Shown here piece by piece: positions 1 through 5,847 of a DNA stretch of 7,101 nucleotides (positions within the stretch are counted from its first letter, which is position 1; every line of letters begins with the position of its first letter). The notes under the pieces were generated by a model, which saw nothing but the letters and a program-made list of their open reading frames with translations, made no database searches and had not been told where the DNA came from. The position numbers and the translations under genes are program-made. Source of the stretch: an uncultured Lachnospiraceae bacterium (GTDB lineage: Bacteria; Bacillota; Clostridia; Lachnospirales; Lachnospiraceae); contig CAMNQN010000174.1 of assembly GCA_946549155.1 (NCBI GenBank), positions 1 to 7,101 on the forward strand. Direction: 5' to 3'.

Positions 1-11
1 TGCCCTCGGGA

Positions 12-35
12 TTCAGGTGCAATTCTGCACCTGAA
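12..35. repeat. Perfect inverted repeat, 10 bp stem with 4 nt loop
   Basis: TTCAGGTGCA (12-21) is followed by ATTC and then its exact reverse complement TGCACCTGAA (26-35). It lies about 85 bases beyond the stop codon of the small minus-strand gene. No T tract follows on either strand within the window, so it is not a canonical intrinsic terminator. It could be an RNA hairpin that protects the 3' end, part of a dispersed intergenic palindrome, or a protein-binding site. Just to its right, GAACAGT occurs twice (45-51 and 59-65), so the stretch looks like a patterned intergenic element rather than decayed coding sequence. The window edge cuts off whatever follows on the left. Confidence 0.6.
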
Positions 36-118
36 CACCTCGCGGAACAGTGACATCCGAACAGTAACTCTCCAAATAACAAATCGCCGTCCCTTTCCTG
101 CCAGACTTCACCGCAGAA

Positions 119-376
119 TTATCCTTCCACGATCAGGAATCTTCCGTCCGGCAGCCCGAACACCTCGCAGGCTTCCAGAAGCTCCTCATCGCTCATTCCG
201 GAAGCATCCAGATTCTCTTTAAAATACCGTTTCACCTCTTTCAGGCTGCCGAACACCTGTGCCATGCACTCATCCAGAAATTCATCCGCTTCCTCCAGGC
301 TTTCCGCCACCGGCTCATCAAAAAGCTGGGACTGCTTCTCAAGAAATGTTTCCAAACATACCTTATCGTAGATCAT
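119..376 (-). CDS. Small acidic protein of unknown function (85 aa)
   Basis: I do not recognise a function. The protein has 22 Asp/Glu against 7 Lys/Arg, three isolated cysteines (7, 37, 70), no signal peptide and no membrane segment, so it should be a soluble, strongly acidic cytoplasmic protein. It appears mostly helical, with a Glu-rich centre (25-36), an SDEEL stretch (62-66) and a hydrophobic end (GRFLIVEG). The ATG is preceded by a strong GGAGG (384-388) with 7 nt spacing, which supports real translation. It lies 60 bp downstream of the HAD phosphatase gene on the same strand with no terminator between, so it is probably the last gene of the glnS-led unit. From memory, similar short acidic proteins in Lachnospiraceae genomes sometimes carry an automatic 'glyoxalase' label. 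Nothing visible here, such as a metal-binding His/Glu set or a VOC-domain length, supports that label. Confidence 0.75.
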   Translation of the reverse strand: MIYDKVCLETFLEKQSQLFDEPVAESLEEADEFLDECMAQVFGSLKEVKRYFKENLDASGMSDEELLEACEVFGLPDGRFLIVEG

Positions 377-436
377 GATTTTCCCTCCATTCTTTTCTTT
401 CGCCGCTCTTGCCGGTGTCTCTTCCCTCTGCCGCGC

Positions 437-1222
437 CTACAGCAAGGTCCGCAGCACCTTCAGCACACCGTCATTCATATTCGTATCCGTCAGATGCTTC
501 GCAGCCTTCTTCACCGCCTCCGTGGCATTGGCCACTGCGTAGCTCTCACCGGCGCAGGCTAACATCCCCAGGTCATTATTGTTATCACCGAAGGCCATGG
601 TCTCCTCCGGGGTAATATTTTTCCTCTTCTGAAGACGGGTCAGGGCCGCGCCCTTATCCACCTCCCTGCCCACAAAGTCCACCCAGCCAAATCCCGATGC
701 CATGACATTCAGGCGGCCCCTGAAATGCTCCACTGCGGGAATACCCCATTCCTGTGCGTTCCCGTAGCAGTACATCGCCACCTTTACGATAGGCTCCTTC
801 ACCTCCAGCACATCCTTCACCTGGGTCATCTTGATCTTATATTCCCGACTGAGCACCTGAATAAAATCCTTATCCCCGCTGTCCGTATATCCCATTTCCG
901 GGGTAGTCACCAGGGTAAAGCTGCCCTCCTGGGCCCGGATGTAATGGACTGCCTCCTCCACCAGGGCCCGGTCAATGGAACTGCGCTCCAGTTCCTTCCC
1001 CTTATAAACCACATATCCGCCATTCTCGGCGATAAAAACAATATCATCCTTAATCGGTCCCAGCACCTCCAGCATACTGGCATACTGCCGCCCGCTGGCT
1101 GCCGCAAAAAGAACGCCCCGTCTGTTCAATTCTCTCAGCGTCTCCAGCGTCTCCGGCTTGATGTAGGCTGTTCCCTCCTCAATCAGTGTCCCATCCATAT
1201 CTGATGCAATCAATTTAATCAT
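437..1222 (-). CDS. Cof-type HAD-IIB family phosphatase (261 aa)
   Basis: This is a haloacid dehalogenase superfamily hydrolase, expected to remove phosphate from small phosphorylated metabolites such as sugar phosphates or nucleotides in the cytoplasm. All four motifs are visible: DMDGTL at 8-13 (nucleophile Asp8, acid/base Asp10), Ser43 in AASGR, Lys190 in DKGAAL, and GDNNND at 212-217 for Mg2+ binding. The stretch between about residues 80 and 185 is the size of a C2B cap. Length and motif order fit the Cof/YkrA/YidA group, whose members are promiscuous, so the substrate cannot be read from sequence. I chose the ATG at 1222 because GGAGG (1228-1232) sits 5 nt upstream and the protein then begins MIKLIASDMDGT, as usual for the family. 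A TTG at 1237 in frame would put the ribosome binding site inside the gene. It lies 44 bp downstream of the DUF218 gene, probably cotranscribed. Confidence 0.93.
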   Translation of the reverse strand: MIKLIASDMDGTLIEEGTAYIKPETLETLRELNRRGVLFAAASGRQYASMLEVLGPIKDDIVFIAENGGYVVYKGKELERSSIDRALVEEAVHYIRAQEGSFTLVTTPEMGYTDSGDKDFIQVLSREYKIKMTQVKDVLEVKEPIVKVAMYCYGNAQEWGIPAVEHFRGRLNVMASGFGWVDFVGREVDKGAALTRLQKRKNITPEETMAFGDNNNDLGMLACAGESYAVANATEAVKKAAKHLTDTNMNDGVLKVLRTLL

Positions 1223-1266
1223 AGCTTCCTCCGTCAAATCCCCGCAGCCTGTCTCTCACTGCAAAA

Positions 1267-1854
1267 TCACGCATCCTTATCCCCGCAGTGTGCTCCCATG
1301 ATCTCATGGAACTGACTGCCGCATCTCTCCACCTCTCCCAGTACCACATCGATCTTCGCCCGGTCCCGAAACCAGTTTTCACGGTTAATGCCCTTCGTCT
1401 CCACCGGGCACACCAAAAGCTCCGTCTCCGGGAACTGCTCCTGGTAATACATCAAACACCTTCTGGCATGATAAGCCTGACAGGATAAAATCCCCTTTTT
1501 GATCTGTAAGCCCAAAGCCTCCACCACCATCCTGGATTTAATGGCATTTTCATAGGTAAAGGTAGCGGTATCCTCCCGCAAAATCGCCCGGTCCGGCACG
1601 CCCGCCTCCAGCAGAATCTTCCGCAGATAAGCCCATTCCGTCTCCTGCTCCCCCGGAAAATACCCCTGCAAAACGCTGTATTTCCCCGATGGCAAAATAA
1701 GAGGCGCAAAGCCTTCCCGATACAGCCTGGCTGCCTGCAGCGCTGCCTCCGGATAGTTTCCCCCCGGCACAAAAATAATATCCGCCTGTTCCGGAGAATC
1801 TTCCACAAAAATAAAATCTGTAATACCCTGATAAAACATAGCTGCCTGATTCAT
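1267..1854 (-). CDS. YdcF-like DUF218 family protein (195 aa)
   Basis: The protein matches the DUF218/YdcF fold family. DIIFVPGG (25-32), a helix with E36 and the AARLYREGFAP stretch, then ILPSGKYS (53-60) form the first Rossmann-like half. The family-typical LLEAGVPDRAILRED with TYENA (100-104) follows, and then a late ILSCQAYHARRCLMYY segment (122-137) with the His-Ala-Arg-Arg pattern. E. coli YdcF binds S-adenosylmethionine, while SanA and ElyC of the same superfamily act in envelope integrity; the activity of this branch is unknown. There is no transmembrane helix or signal peptide here, unlike SanA/ElyC, so it should be cytoplasmic and nearer to YdcF. The ATG at 1854 has only a closely spaced AGGA; an ATG five codons later is a weaker alternative. 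The start lies 10 nt after the T tract of a predicted hairpin (1864-1886), so its expression may depend on readthrough from glnS. Confidence 0.85.
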   Translation of the reverse strand: MNQAAMFYQGITDFIFVEDSPEQADIIFVPGGNYPEAALQAARLYREGFAPLILPSGKYSVLQGYFPGEQETEWAYLRKILLEAGVPDRAILREDTATFTYENAIKSRMVVEALGLQIKKGILSCQAYHARRCLMYYQEQFPETELLVCPVETKGINRENWFRDRAKIDVVLGEVERCGSQFHEIMGAHCGDKDA

Positions 1855-1863
1855 TCTTCCTGT

Positions 1864-1886
1864 AAATCAAAGGGCTGCCGCAGCCC
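1864..1886 (-). terminator. Hairpin with imperfect T tract between glnS and the DUF218 gene
   Basis: Read on the minus strand, GGGCTG-CGG-CAGCCC forms a 6 bp GC-rich stem with a 3 nt loop (1872-1886) and is followed directly by TTTGATTT. That is the layout of an intrinsic terminator with an interrupted U run. It lies about 55 bp after the glnS stop codon and ends about 10 nt before the start of the next gene. It may terminate most glnS transcripts while allowing some readthrough into the DUF218-HAD-acidic protein genes, which have no obvious promoter of their own. An upstream GGCTGCAGC (1912-1920) could pair with either arm, so a switchable structure is conceivable. Confidence 0.4.
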
Positions 1887-1939
1887 GGCCGCCTTCCCGG
1901 CGTCCGGTTCTGCTGCAGCCTCATCTCTATTGTTGCTGT

Positions 1940-3604
1940 TTACTCCGCTTTCGGTAATTTAAAAGAACTCTTCAGTGACACAATCCGGTTAAACACCGGC
2001 GCGCCCGGCTTGGAATCCCTGGAATCCACACAGAAGAATCCGGTGCGCACAAACTGGAAGCTGTCGTAGGTCTTCGCATCTTTCAGGGACGGCTCCAGAT
2101 AGCAGTCCTTCAATACTGTCAGGGAGTTCGGATTCAGGTTCAGGGAACCGTCCTCATTATAGACCCCCTTTTCCTCGTCAATGATATTCTCATACAGCCG
2201 CACCTCTCCCCTGAACGCGGTCCTGGCCGCCACCCAGTGAATGGTGCCCTTCACCTTACGCCCGGTGAAACCGCTGCCGCATTTCGTCTCCGGATCGTAG
2301 GTACAGTGAATCTCCGTGATATTCCCATCTGCATCCTTCTCAAATCCGGTGCACTTCACAAAGTACGCGCCCATCAGCCGCACCTCATTGCCCGGGAACA
2401 GGCGGAAATACTTTCTGGGCGGGTTCTCCATAAAATCATCCCGGTTAATATAAAGCTCCCGGCCAAAGGGAACCTTTCTCATGCCCAGTTCCGGATTTTC
2501 CAGATTATTCTCAATCTCCAGCTCTTCCATCTGGTCCTCGGGATAATTGTCAATAATCAGCTTCACCGGATCAAGGATCGCCATCACACGGGGCTTTTTC
2601 AGCTTCAGGTCCTCCCGGATACAATATTCCAGCATCGCATAATCCGCAGAGCTCTGGCTCTTGCTGACACCGCACAGATCCACAAACATTTTGATGGACT
2701 CCGGCGTAAAGCCACGGCGGCGCAGCGCTGCGATGGACACCAGCCGGGGATCATCCCAGCCGTCCACAATGCCTTCCTCCACCAGCTTCTTGATATACCG
2801 CTTGCCTGTCACCACATTGGTCAGGTACATCTTGGCAAACTCAATCTGCTTGGGCGGATGGGGATACTCCAGCTCCCGGACCACCCAGTCGTACAGCGGC
2901 CTGTGATCCTCAAACTCCAGCGTACAGATGGAATGGGTTACCCCCTCAATGGCATCCTCAATCGGATGGGCAAAATCGTACATGGGGTAAATGCACCATT
3001 TATCCCCGGTATTATGATGGGAAATCCTGGCCACACGGTAAATCACCGGATCCCGCATATTGATATTGGGGGAAGCCATGTCAATCTTCGCCCGCAGCAC
3101 CTTGGACCCATCAGGATACTGACCGTTTTTCATATTCTCAAACAATTCCAGATTCTCTTCCACCGAACGGTTGCGGTAGGGGCTGTCCTTCCCCGGCTCC
3201 GTCAAAGTGCCCCGGTATTCCCGAATCTGCTCCGCCGTCAGGTCACAGACAAAGGCCTTTCCCTTTTTAATCAGCTTCACCGCCGCCTCATACATCTGGT
3301 CAAAATAGTTGGACGCAAAGAACAGCCGATCCTCCCAGTCTGCTCCCAGCCACTTGATATCCTCCAGAATCGACTCCACAAATTCCGTCTTTTCCTTGGT
3401 GGGATTCGTGTCATCAAAACGCATATTGAATTTTCCATGATATTCCTGAGCCAGGCCATAATTCAGCAGAATCGATTTCGCATGTCCGATATGAAGATAG
3501 CCGTTGGGCTCCGGCGGGAAGCGGGTACACACAGTTTCGCAGCGGCCTTCCGCCAAATCCTTATCAATAATCTGTTCAATGAAATTTTTACTGGTCGTTT
3601 CCAT
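1940..3604 (-). CDS. glnS: Glutaminyl-tRNA synthetase (GlnRS, 554 aa)
   Basis: This class Ic synthetase charges tRNA-Gln with glutamine using ATP in the cytoplasm. The HIGH signature is at 38-41 within PPEPNGYLHIGHAKS. The Rossmann fold continues with FDDTNP (63-68), and the acceptor-binding domain contains YPMYDFAHPIEDAIEGVTHSICTLEFEDHRPLY (206-238), typical of GlnRS. GWDDPR (282-287) and the RRRG that follows place it in GlnRS rather than GluRS. The C-terminal half (about 340-550) is the two beta-barrel anticodon-binding domain. Length equals that of the E. coli enzyme (about 554). One oddity is that the second ATP signature, MSK in E. coli GlnRS, aligns here with VTGKR (265-269), keeping only the lysine. 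The VSKS at 313-316 lies in a different helix region and is not that loop. The start is an ATG with AGGAG/GGAGG (3614-3620) 9-11 nt upstream. It heads a minus-strand unit and has its own promoter. Confidence 0.97.
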   Translation of the reverse strand: METTSKNFIEQIIDKDLAEGRCETVCTRFPPEPNGYLHIGHAKSILLNYGLAQEYHGKFNMRFDDTNPTKEKTEFVESILEDIKWLGADWEDRLFFASNYFDQMYEAAVKLIKKGKAFVCDLTAEQIREYRGTLTEPGKDSPYRNRSVEENLELFENMKNGQYPDGSKVLRAKIDMASPNINMRDPVIYRVARISHHNTGDKWCIYPMYDFAHPIEDAIEGVTHSICTLEFEDHRPLYDWVVRELEYPHPPKQIEFAKMYLTNVVTGKRYIKKLVEEGIVDGWDDPRLVSIAALRRRGFTPESIKMFVDLCGVSKSQSSADYAMLEYCIREDLKLKKPRVMAILDPVKLIIDNYPEDQMEELEIENNLENPELGMRKVPFGRELYINRDDFMENPPRKYFRLFPGNEVRLMGAYFVKCTGFEKDADGNITEIHCTYDPETKCGSGFTGRKVKGTIHWVAARTAFRGEVRLYENIIDEEKGVYNEDGSLNLNPNSLTVLKDCYLEPSLKDAKTYDSFQFVRTGFFCVDSRDSKPGAPVFNRIVSLKSSFKLPKAE

Positions 3605-3627
3605 TCTGTTTTTCTCCTCCGACTGCT

Positions 3628-3641
3628 GGAATTTTAATTCC
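3628..3641. repeat. Short palindrome in the glnS leader
   Basis: GGAATT-TT-AATTCC is a perfect 6+6 inverted repeat located between the predicted glnS transcription start and its ribosome binding site. It could form a weak hairpin in the leader RNA or serve as a DNA operator just downstream of the promoter. It is AT-rich and short, so chance occurrence in this AT-rich block is possible. Confidence 0.35.
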
Positions 3642-3665
3642 TTCCATACTATAACAATTCAATCA

Positions 3666-3694
3666 ATAATATCATAAAATTAATAAAAAGACAA
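3666..3694 (-). promoter_or_regulatory. Predicted sigma-A promoter of glnS, extended -10
   Basis: On the minus strand TTGTCT (3689-3694) and TATTAT (3666-3671) are separated by exactly 17 bp, and TGA directly precedes the -10 box, giving the extended -10 signature. The -10 matches consensus at 5 of 6 positions and the -35 at 4 of 6. Transcription would begin near 3659, giving a leader of about 55 nt. That is too short for a T-box riboswitch, which many Firmicute synthetase genes use. Confidence 0.6.
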
Positions 3695-3696
3695 CA

Positions 3697-3725
3697 TTGT
3701 GAAAGGAACAAAAAGCTGATACAAT
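3697..3725 (+). promoter_or_regulatory. Predicted sigma-A promoter of the lipid kinase gene, extended -10
   Basis: On the plus strand TTGTGA (3697-3702) and TACAAT (3720-3725) are separated by 17 bp, with TGA directly before the -10 box (extended -10). The -10 matches consensus at 5 of 6 positions. Transcription would begin near 3732, leaving a leader of about 69 nt before the ATG at 3801. Its -35 box is separated from the divergent glnS -35 box by only 2 bp, so the two promoters sit back to back and polymerase binding at one should hinder the other. Confidence 0.6.
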
Positions 3726-3735
3726 ATTTTATATC

Positions 3736-3784
3736 GGGCCGTCCTGACGGCTCTGCACGAAAGCTTACCGGCGCCAAGCGCGCC
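3736..3784 (+). other. Two consecutive hairpins in the lipid kinase leader
   Basis: The first hairpin pairs GGGCCGT with ACGGCTC around a CCTG loop (3736-3753; 7 bp including one G-U). The second pairs GGCGC (3770-3774) with GCGCC (3780-3784) around a 5 nt loop. GGAGG of the ribosome binding site starts 7 nt after the second stem, and a further small CCG-TTA-CGG fold (3784-3792) reaches the edge of the ribosome binding site. No T tract follows either stem, so these are not terminators. They may affect translation or mRNA stability. No riboswitch class is recognised. Confidence 0.4.
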
Positions 3785-3800
3785 CGTTACGGAGGATCGC

Positions 3801-4718
3801 ATGTACTATTTTATCGTAAACCCCGTCTCCCAATCCGGAAAGGGGCTGAAAATATGGGAATATACAGAAGCAATTCTAAAAGAGAGGAACATAGAATACG
3901 AGGTTTTTATTCTGGAGGGTCCGGGCGAGGCAGAAAAGATCGCCTATTTTCTGTCTGTCAACAAAACGCCCTGCACCATTGTGATCGTGGGCGGTGACGG
4001 CACCATCAATGAATTTCTCGGCGGACTGACTACCTATCAGGGCATTACCTTCGGCTACCTGCCCACCGGCTCCGGAAATGATTTTGCCAGAGGGATGCAC
4101 CTTCCCACAAACCCAAGGGAGGCGCTGGAACTGATTTTGGAGCCCTCCAAATACCGGAACATCAATATCGGCGTTACCAGCTCCGGCAGCCGGAAAAAAT
4201 ATTTCGCTGTCAGCTCCGGTTTTGGCTACGATGCGGCGGTCTGCTACCTCACCGACCATTCTTCCCTGAAAAGCATCCTGAACAAGGTGCATTTAGGGAA
4301 GCTGGTCTATCTTATGAATGCCCTGCGGATGATTATGTCCATGAATCCGGGCCCCATGCGGGTACTTTTAGACGACAATCAGCTTCTCACCTTCCAGAAG
4401 GTCTATTTCGCCGCGGCCTTCAATACCAAGTACGAGGGCGGCGGATTCATGTTCTGTCCCAAGGCCAGTCCTGTGGACAATTATCTGGACCTGATCGTGG
4501 TGGACGGCTTCTCCAAGCCCACCGCGCTGCTGGTGCTCTTCTCTGCGCTGAAGGGAAAGCATGTCCGGTTCAAGGGCATCCATATTTACCGATGTAAACG
4601 GGCCGTCCTTCAGACCGAAGAAGATACCTGTGTCCATATCGACGGAGAGCACTTCGGCTTCTGTCGGAAGGTTGCGTTTGATCTGGAAAAGGAAAAGCTG
4701 AAAATGATTGTGGATTAA
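3801..4718 (+). CDS. Diacylglycerol/lipid kinase family protein (YegS/BmrU type, 305 aa)
   Basis: This is a soluble lipid kinase of the DAGK catalytic-domain family, which phosphorylates diacylglycerol or a related lipid with ATP at the membrane surface. In Gram-positive bacteria the DgkB/DagK branch recycles diacylglycerol released during lipoteichoic acid synthesis. Visible motifs are the N-terminal IVNPVSQSGKG (5-15), the ATP-binding VGGDGTINE (63-71) and the GYLPTGSGNDFARG stretch (85-98). A late HIDGE (279-283) carries the probable catalytic Asp281, equivalent to the DGE of DgkB. Length is normal for the family (about 290-310). The ATG has GGAGG (3791-3795) 5 nt upstream. The gene stands alone on the plus strand, divergent from glnS and convergent with the glycosyltransferase. 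The exact lipid substrate (diacylglycerol, sphingosine-like or other) cannot be decided from sequence, so no gene symbol is given. Confidence 0.93.
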   Translation: MYYFIVNPVSQSGKGLKIWEYTEAILKERNIEYEVFILEGPGEAEKIAYFLSVNKTPCTIVIVGGDGTINEFLGGLTTYQGITFGYLPTGSGNDFARGMHLPTNPREALELILEPSKYRNINIGVTSSGSRKKYFAVSSGFGYDAAVCYLTDHSSLKSILNKVHLGKLVYLMNALRMIMSMNPGPMRVLLDDNQLLTFQKVYFAAAFNTKYEGGGFMFCPKASPVDNYLDLIVVDGFSKPTALLVLFSALKGKHVRFKGIHIYRCKRAVLQTEEDTCVHIDGEHFGFCRKVAFDLEKEKLKMIVD

Positions 4719-4722
4719 ATAA

Positions 4723-4753
4723 GGCTTTTCAGGCGGCCGCGTCAGTTAAAGCC
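4723..4753. other. Weak inverted repeat in the convergent gap
   Basis: GGCTTT (4723-4728) and AAAGCC (4748-4753) could pair across a 19 nt loop that itself contains the 8 bp palindrome GCGGCCGC (4733-4740). This spans the 23 bp between the two convergent stop codons. Neither strand has a strong stem followed by a T run, so it is at best a poor bidirectional terminator. The two transcripts may overlap at their 3' ends. Confidence 0.2.
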
Positions 4754-5767
4754 CACAAATTTCTGCGCCGCCTTATAGCCTAATACCGAGGTTTTCCGGC
4801 CCAGCCAGCCCGGCAGGTTCAAACCGATTCCCAAGACGGTAAAGCGCAGGTGGCGCCACAGCTTTTTGTCCGTCTTCTTCAGGTATGCCCACACCTCTTT
4901 TTTCTTTTCCAGATTTTCCGGGGTGCCGCTGACCAGCAGAAGGGCCGAGGTCACCGTCATAATCTTGTCCAGGTAGATATACATGTACTTTTTCAGATGC
5001 TTGTCCTTCCCCTCAAAATCCTGCTGTGCCATAATATCGATCATGATCTTATTCACCTTGATCTGCTGATCAATCCGTCCAATCATGATCTTTTCATTAA
5101 CCGACTGATCCTCCCGCCCGATAAAATAATGGTAGAAATTCACATCCATGTAATACAGCTTCTTCACATAAGGGAAGGGCTGGAACGCGAAAATATTGTC
5201 CACGTAGAAGGTATGCTTCGGCAGAACCATGCCGCACTCCAGCAGCATCTCCCTGCGGTAGAAAATGTTGTGCATCAGGATGTACTGGGTCTCCTTCATG
5301 TGCTTCATAGCCGACCACTCAAATACCTGATCTGTGGGGAATACATGGCGGAAATGCATCACCTTTTTGTGCTTCGCTCCCACCTTGTCGTAGATAAAAT
5401 TCGCCAGAAGCATATCCACCGGCGTACCGGATGCCTCCAGCTCCTTCAGGGTGTTCACGATCTTTTTCAGCGCCTTCGTATCCGCCCAGTCATCGCTGTC
5501 AATTACCTTAAAATAGACACCGGAAGCATTGCGGATTCCTGTATTGACCGCTTCCCCGTGACCGCCGTTCTCCTGGTGGATCGCCCGGATAATTCCCGGA
5601 TATTTTTCCGCGTAGCTGTCCGCCAGCCCGGCTGTATTGTCCTTAAAGGAGCCGTCATCCACAATCAAAATCTCGATATCCTCCCCTGCCGGAAGCAGGG
5701 ATTTGATACATTTTTCCATATAACTTTCTGAGTTGTAGCATGGAATCGCAACTGTAAGTATTTTCAT
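4742..5767 (-). CDS. Family 2 glycosyltransferase (341 aa)
   Basis: This is a GT-A fold enzyme that would transfer a sugar from a nucleotide-sugar donor to an envelope glycan or lipid-linked acceptor on the cytoplasmic side. The protein begins MKILTVAIPCYNSESYMEKCI as usual for the family. Then come LIVDDGS (34-40, donor-binding Asp), ENGGHGEAVNTGI (66-78) and the DxD-type metal site VIDSDDW (88-94). The C-terminal half (about 160-341) is helical and basic, with a membrane-friendly stretch near 309-322 but no clear transmembrane helix. The start is set by GGGAG (5774-5778) 6 nt before the ATG at 5767. The frame stays open upstream to 6019, but that extension runs through the end of mutY in another frame and has no glycosyltransferase character. 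It lies 80 bp downstream of mutY with no convincing promoter between, so cotranscription is likely. Donor and acceptor are unknown. Confidence 0.92.
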   Translation of the reverse strand: MKILTVAIPCYNSESYMEKCIKSLLPAGEDIEILIVDDGSFKDNTAGLADSYAEKYPGIIRAIHQENGGHGEAVNTGIRNASGVYFKVIDSDDWADTKALKKIVNTLKELEASGTPVDMLLANFIYDKVGAKHKKVMHFRHVFPTDQVFEWSAMKHMKETQYILMHNIFYRREMLLECGMVLPKHTFYVDNIFAFQPFPYVKKLYYMDVNFYHYFIGREDQSVNEKIMIGRIDQQIKVNKIMIDIMAQQDFEGKDKHLKKYMYIYLDKIMTVTSALLLVSGTPENLEKKKEVWAYLKKTDKKLWRHLRFTVLGIGLNLPGWLGRKTSVLGYKAAQKFVGFN

Positions 5768-5803
5768 TTTATTCTCCCGTTTTTTCTTTTCGTATAGTCT
5801 CTC

Positions 5804-5829
5804 CCGGGCAGCTTGTTGTGTATGCCCGG
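5804..5829. repeat. Inverted repeat between mutY and the glycosyltransferase gene
   Basis: CCGGGCA (5804-5810) and TGCCCGG (5823-5829) form a 7 bp stem with a 12 nt loop in the 80 bp gap. On the minus strand no T tract follows, so it should not terminate the mutY transcript. It may act as a processing or stability element between the two coding regions. Confidence 0.35.
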
Positions 5830-5847
5830 ATTCTGTCTGTGCTGCTA

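Noticed and set aside
725..1204. A 159-codon plus-strand open frame opposite the HAD phosphatase
   Set aside because: It is antisense to a gene with all four HAD motifs and shows no domain of its own.
1223..1237. Upstream TTG start for the HAD phosphatase
   Set aside because: It would place the GGAGG site inside the coding region. The ATG at 1222 is correctly spaced from that site.
2656..2667. VSKS in GlnRS (residues 313-316) as the KMSKS motif
   Set aside because: It lies after GWDDPR and aligns with the GVTKQ region of E. coli GlnRS. The real loop position is VTGKR at 265-269, before GWDDPR.
2237..3637. A 466-codon plus-strand open frame opposite glnS
   Set aside because: It lies almost wholly antisense to a clear GlnRS, its translation is rich in His, Ile, Leu and Arg with no recognisable domain, and such mirror frames are expected opposite GC-rich third positions.
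4850..5731. A 293-codon plus-strand open frame opposite the glycosyltransferase
   Set aside because: It is antisense to a motif-complete GT2 gene, and its His/Leu/Val-rich translation shows no domain or ribosome binding site.
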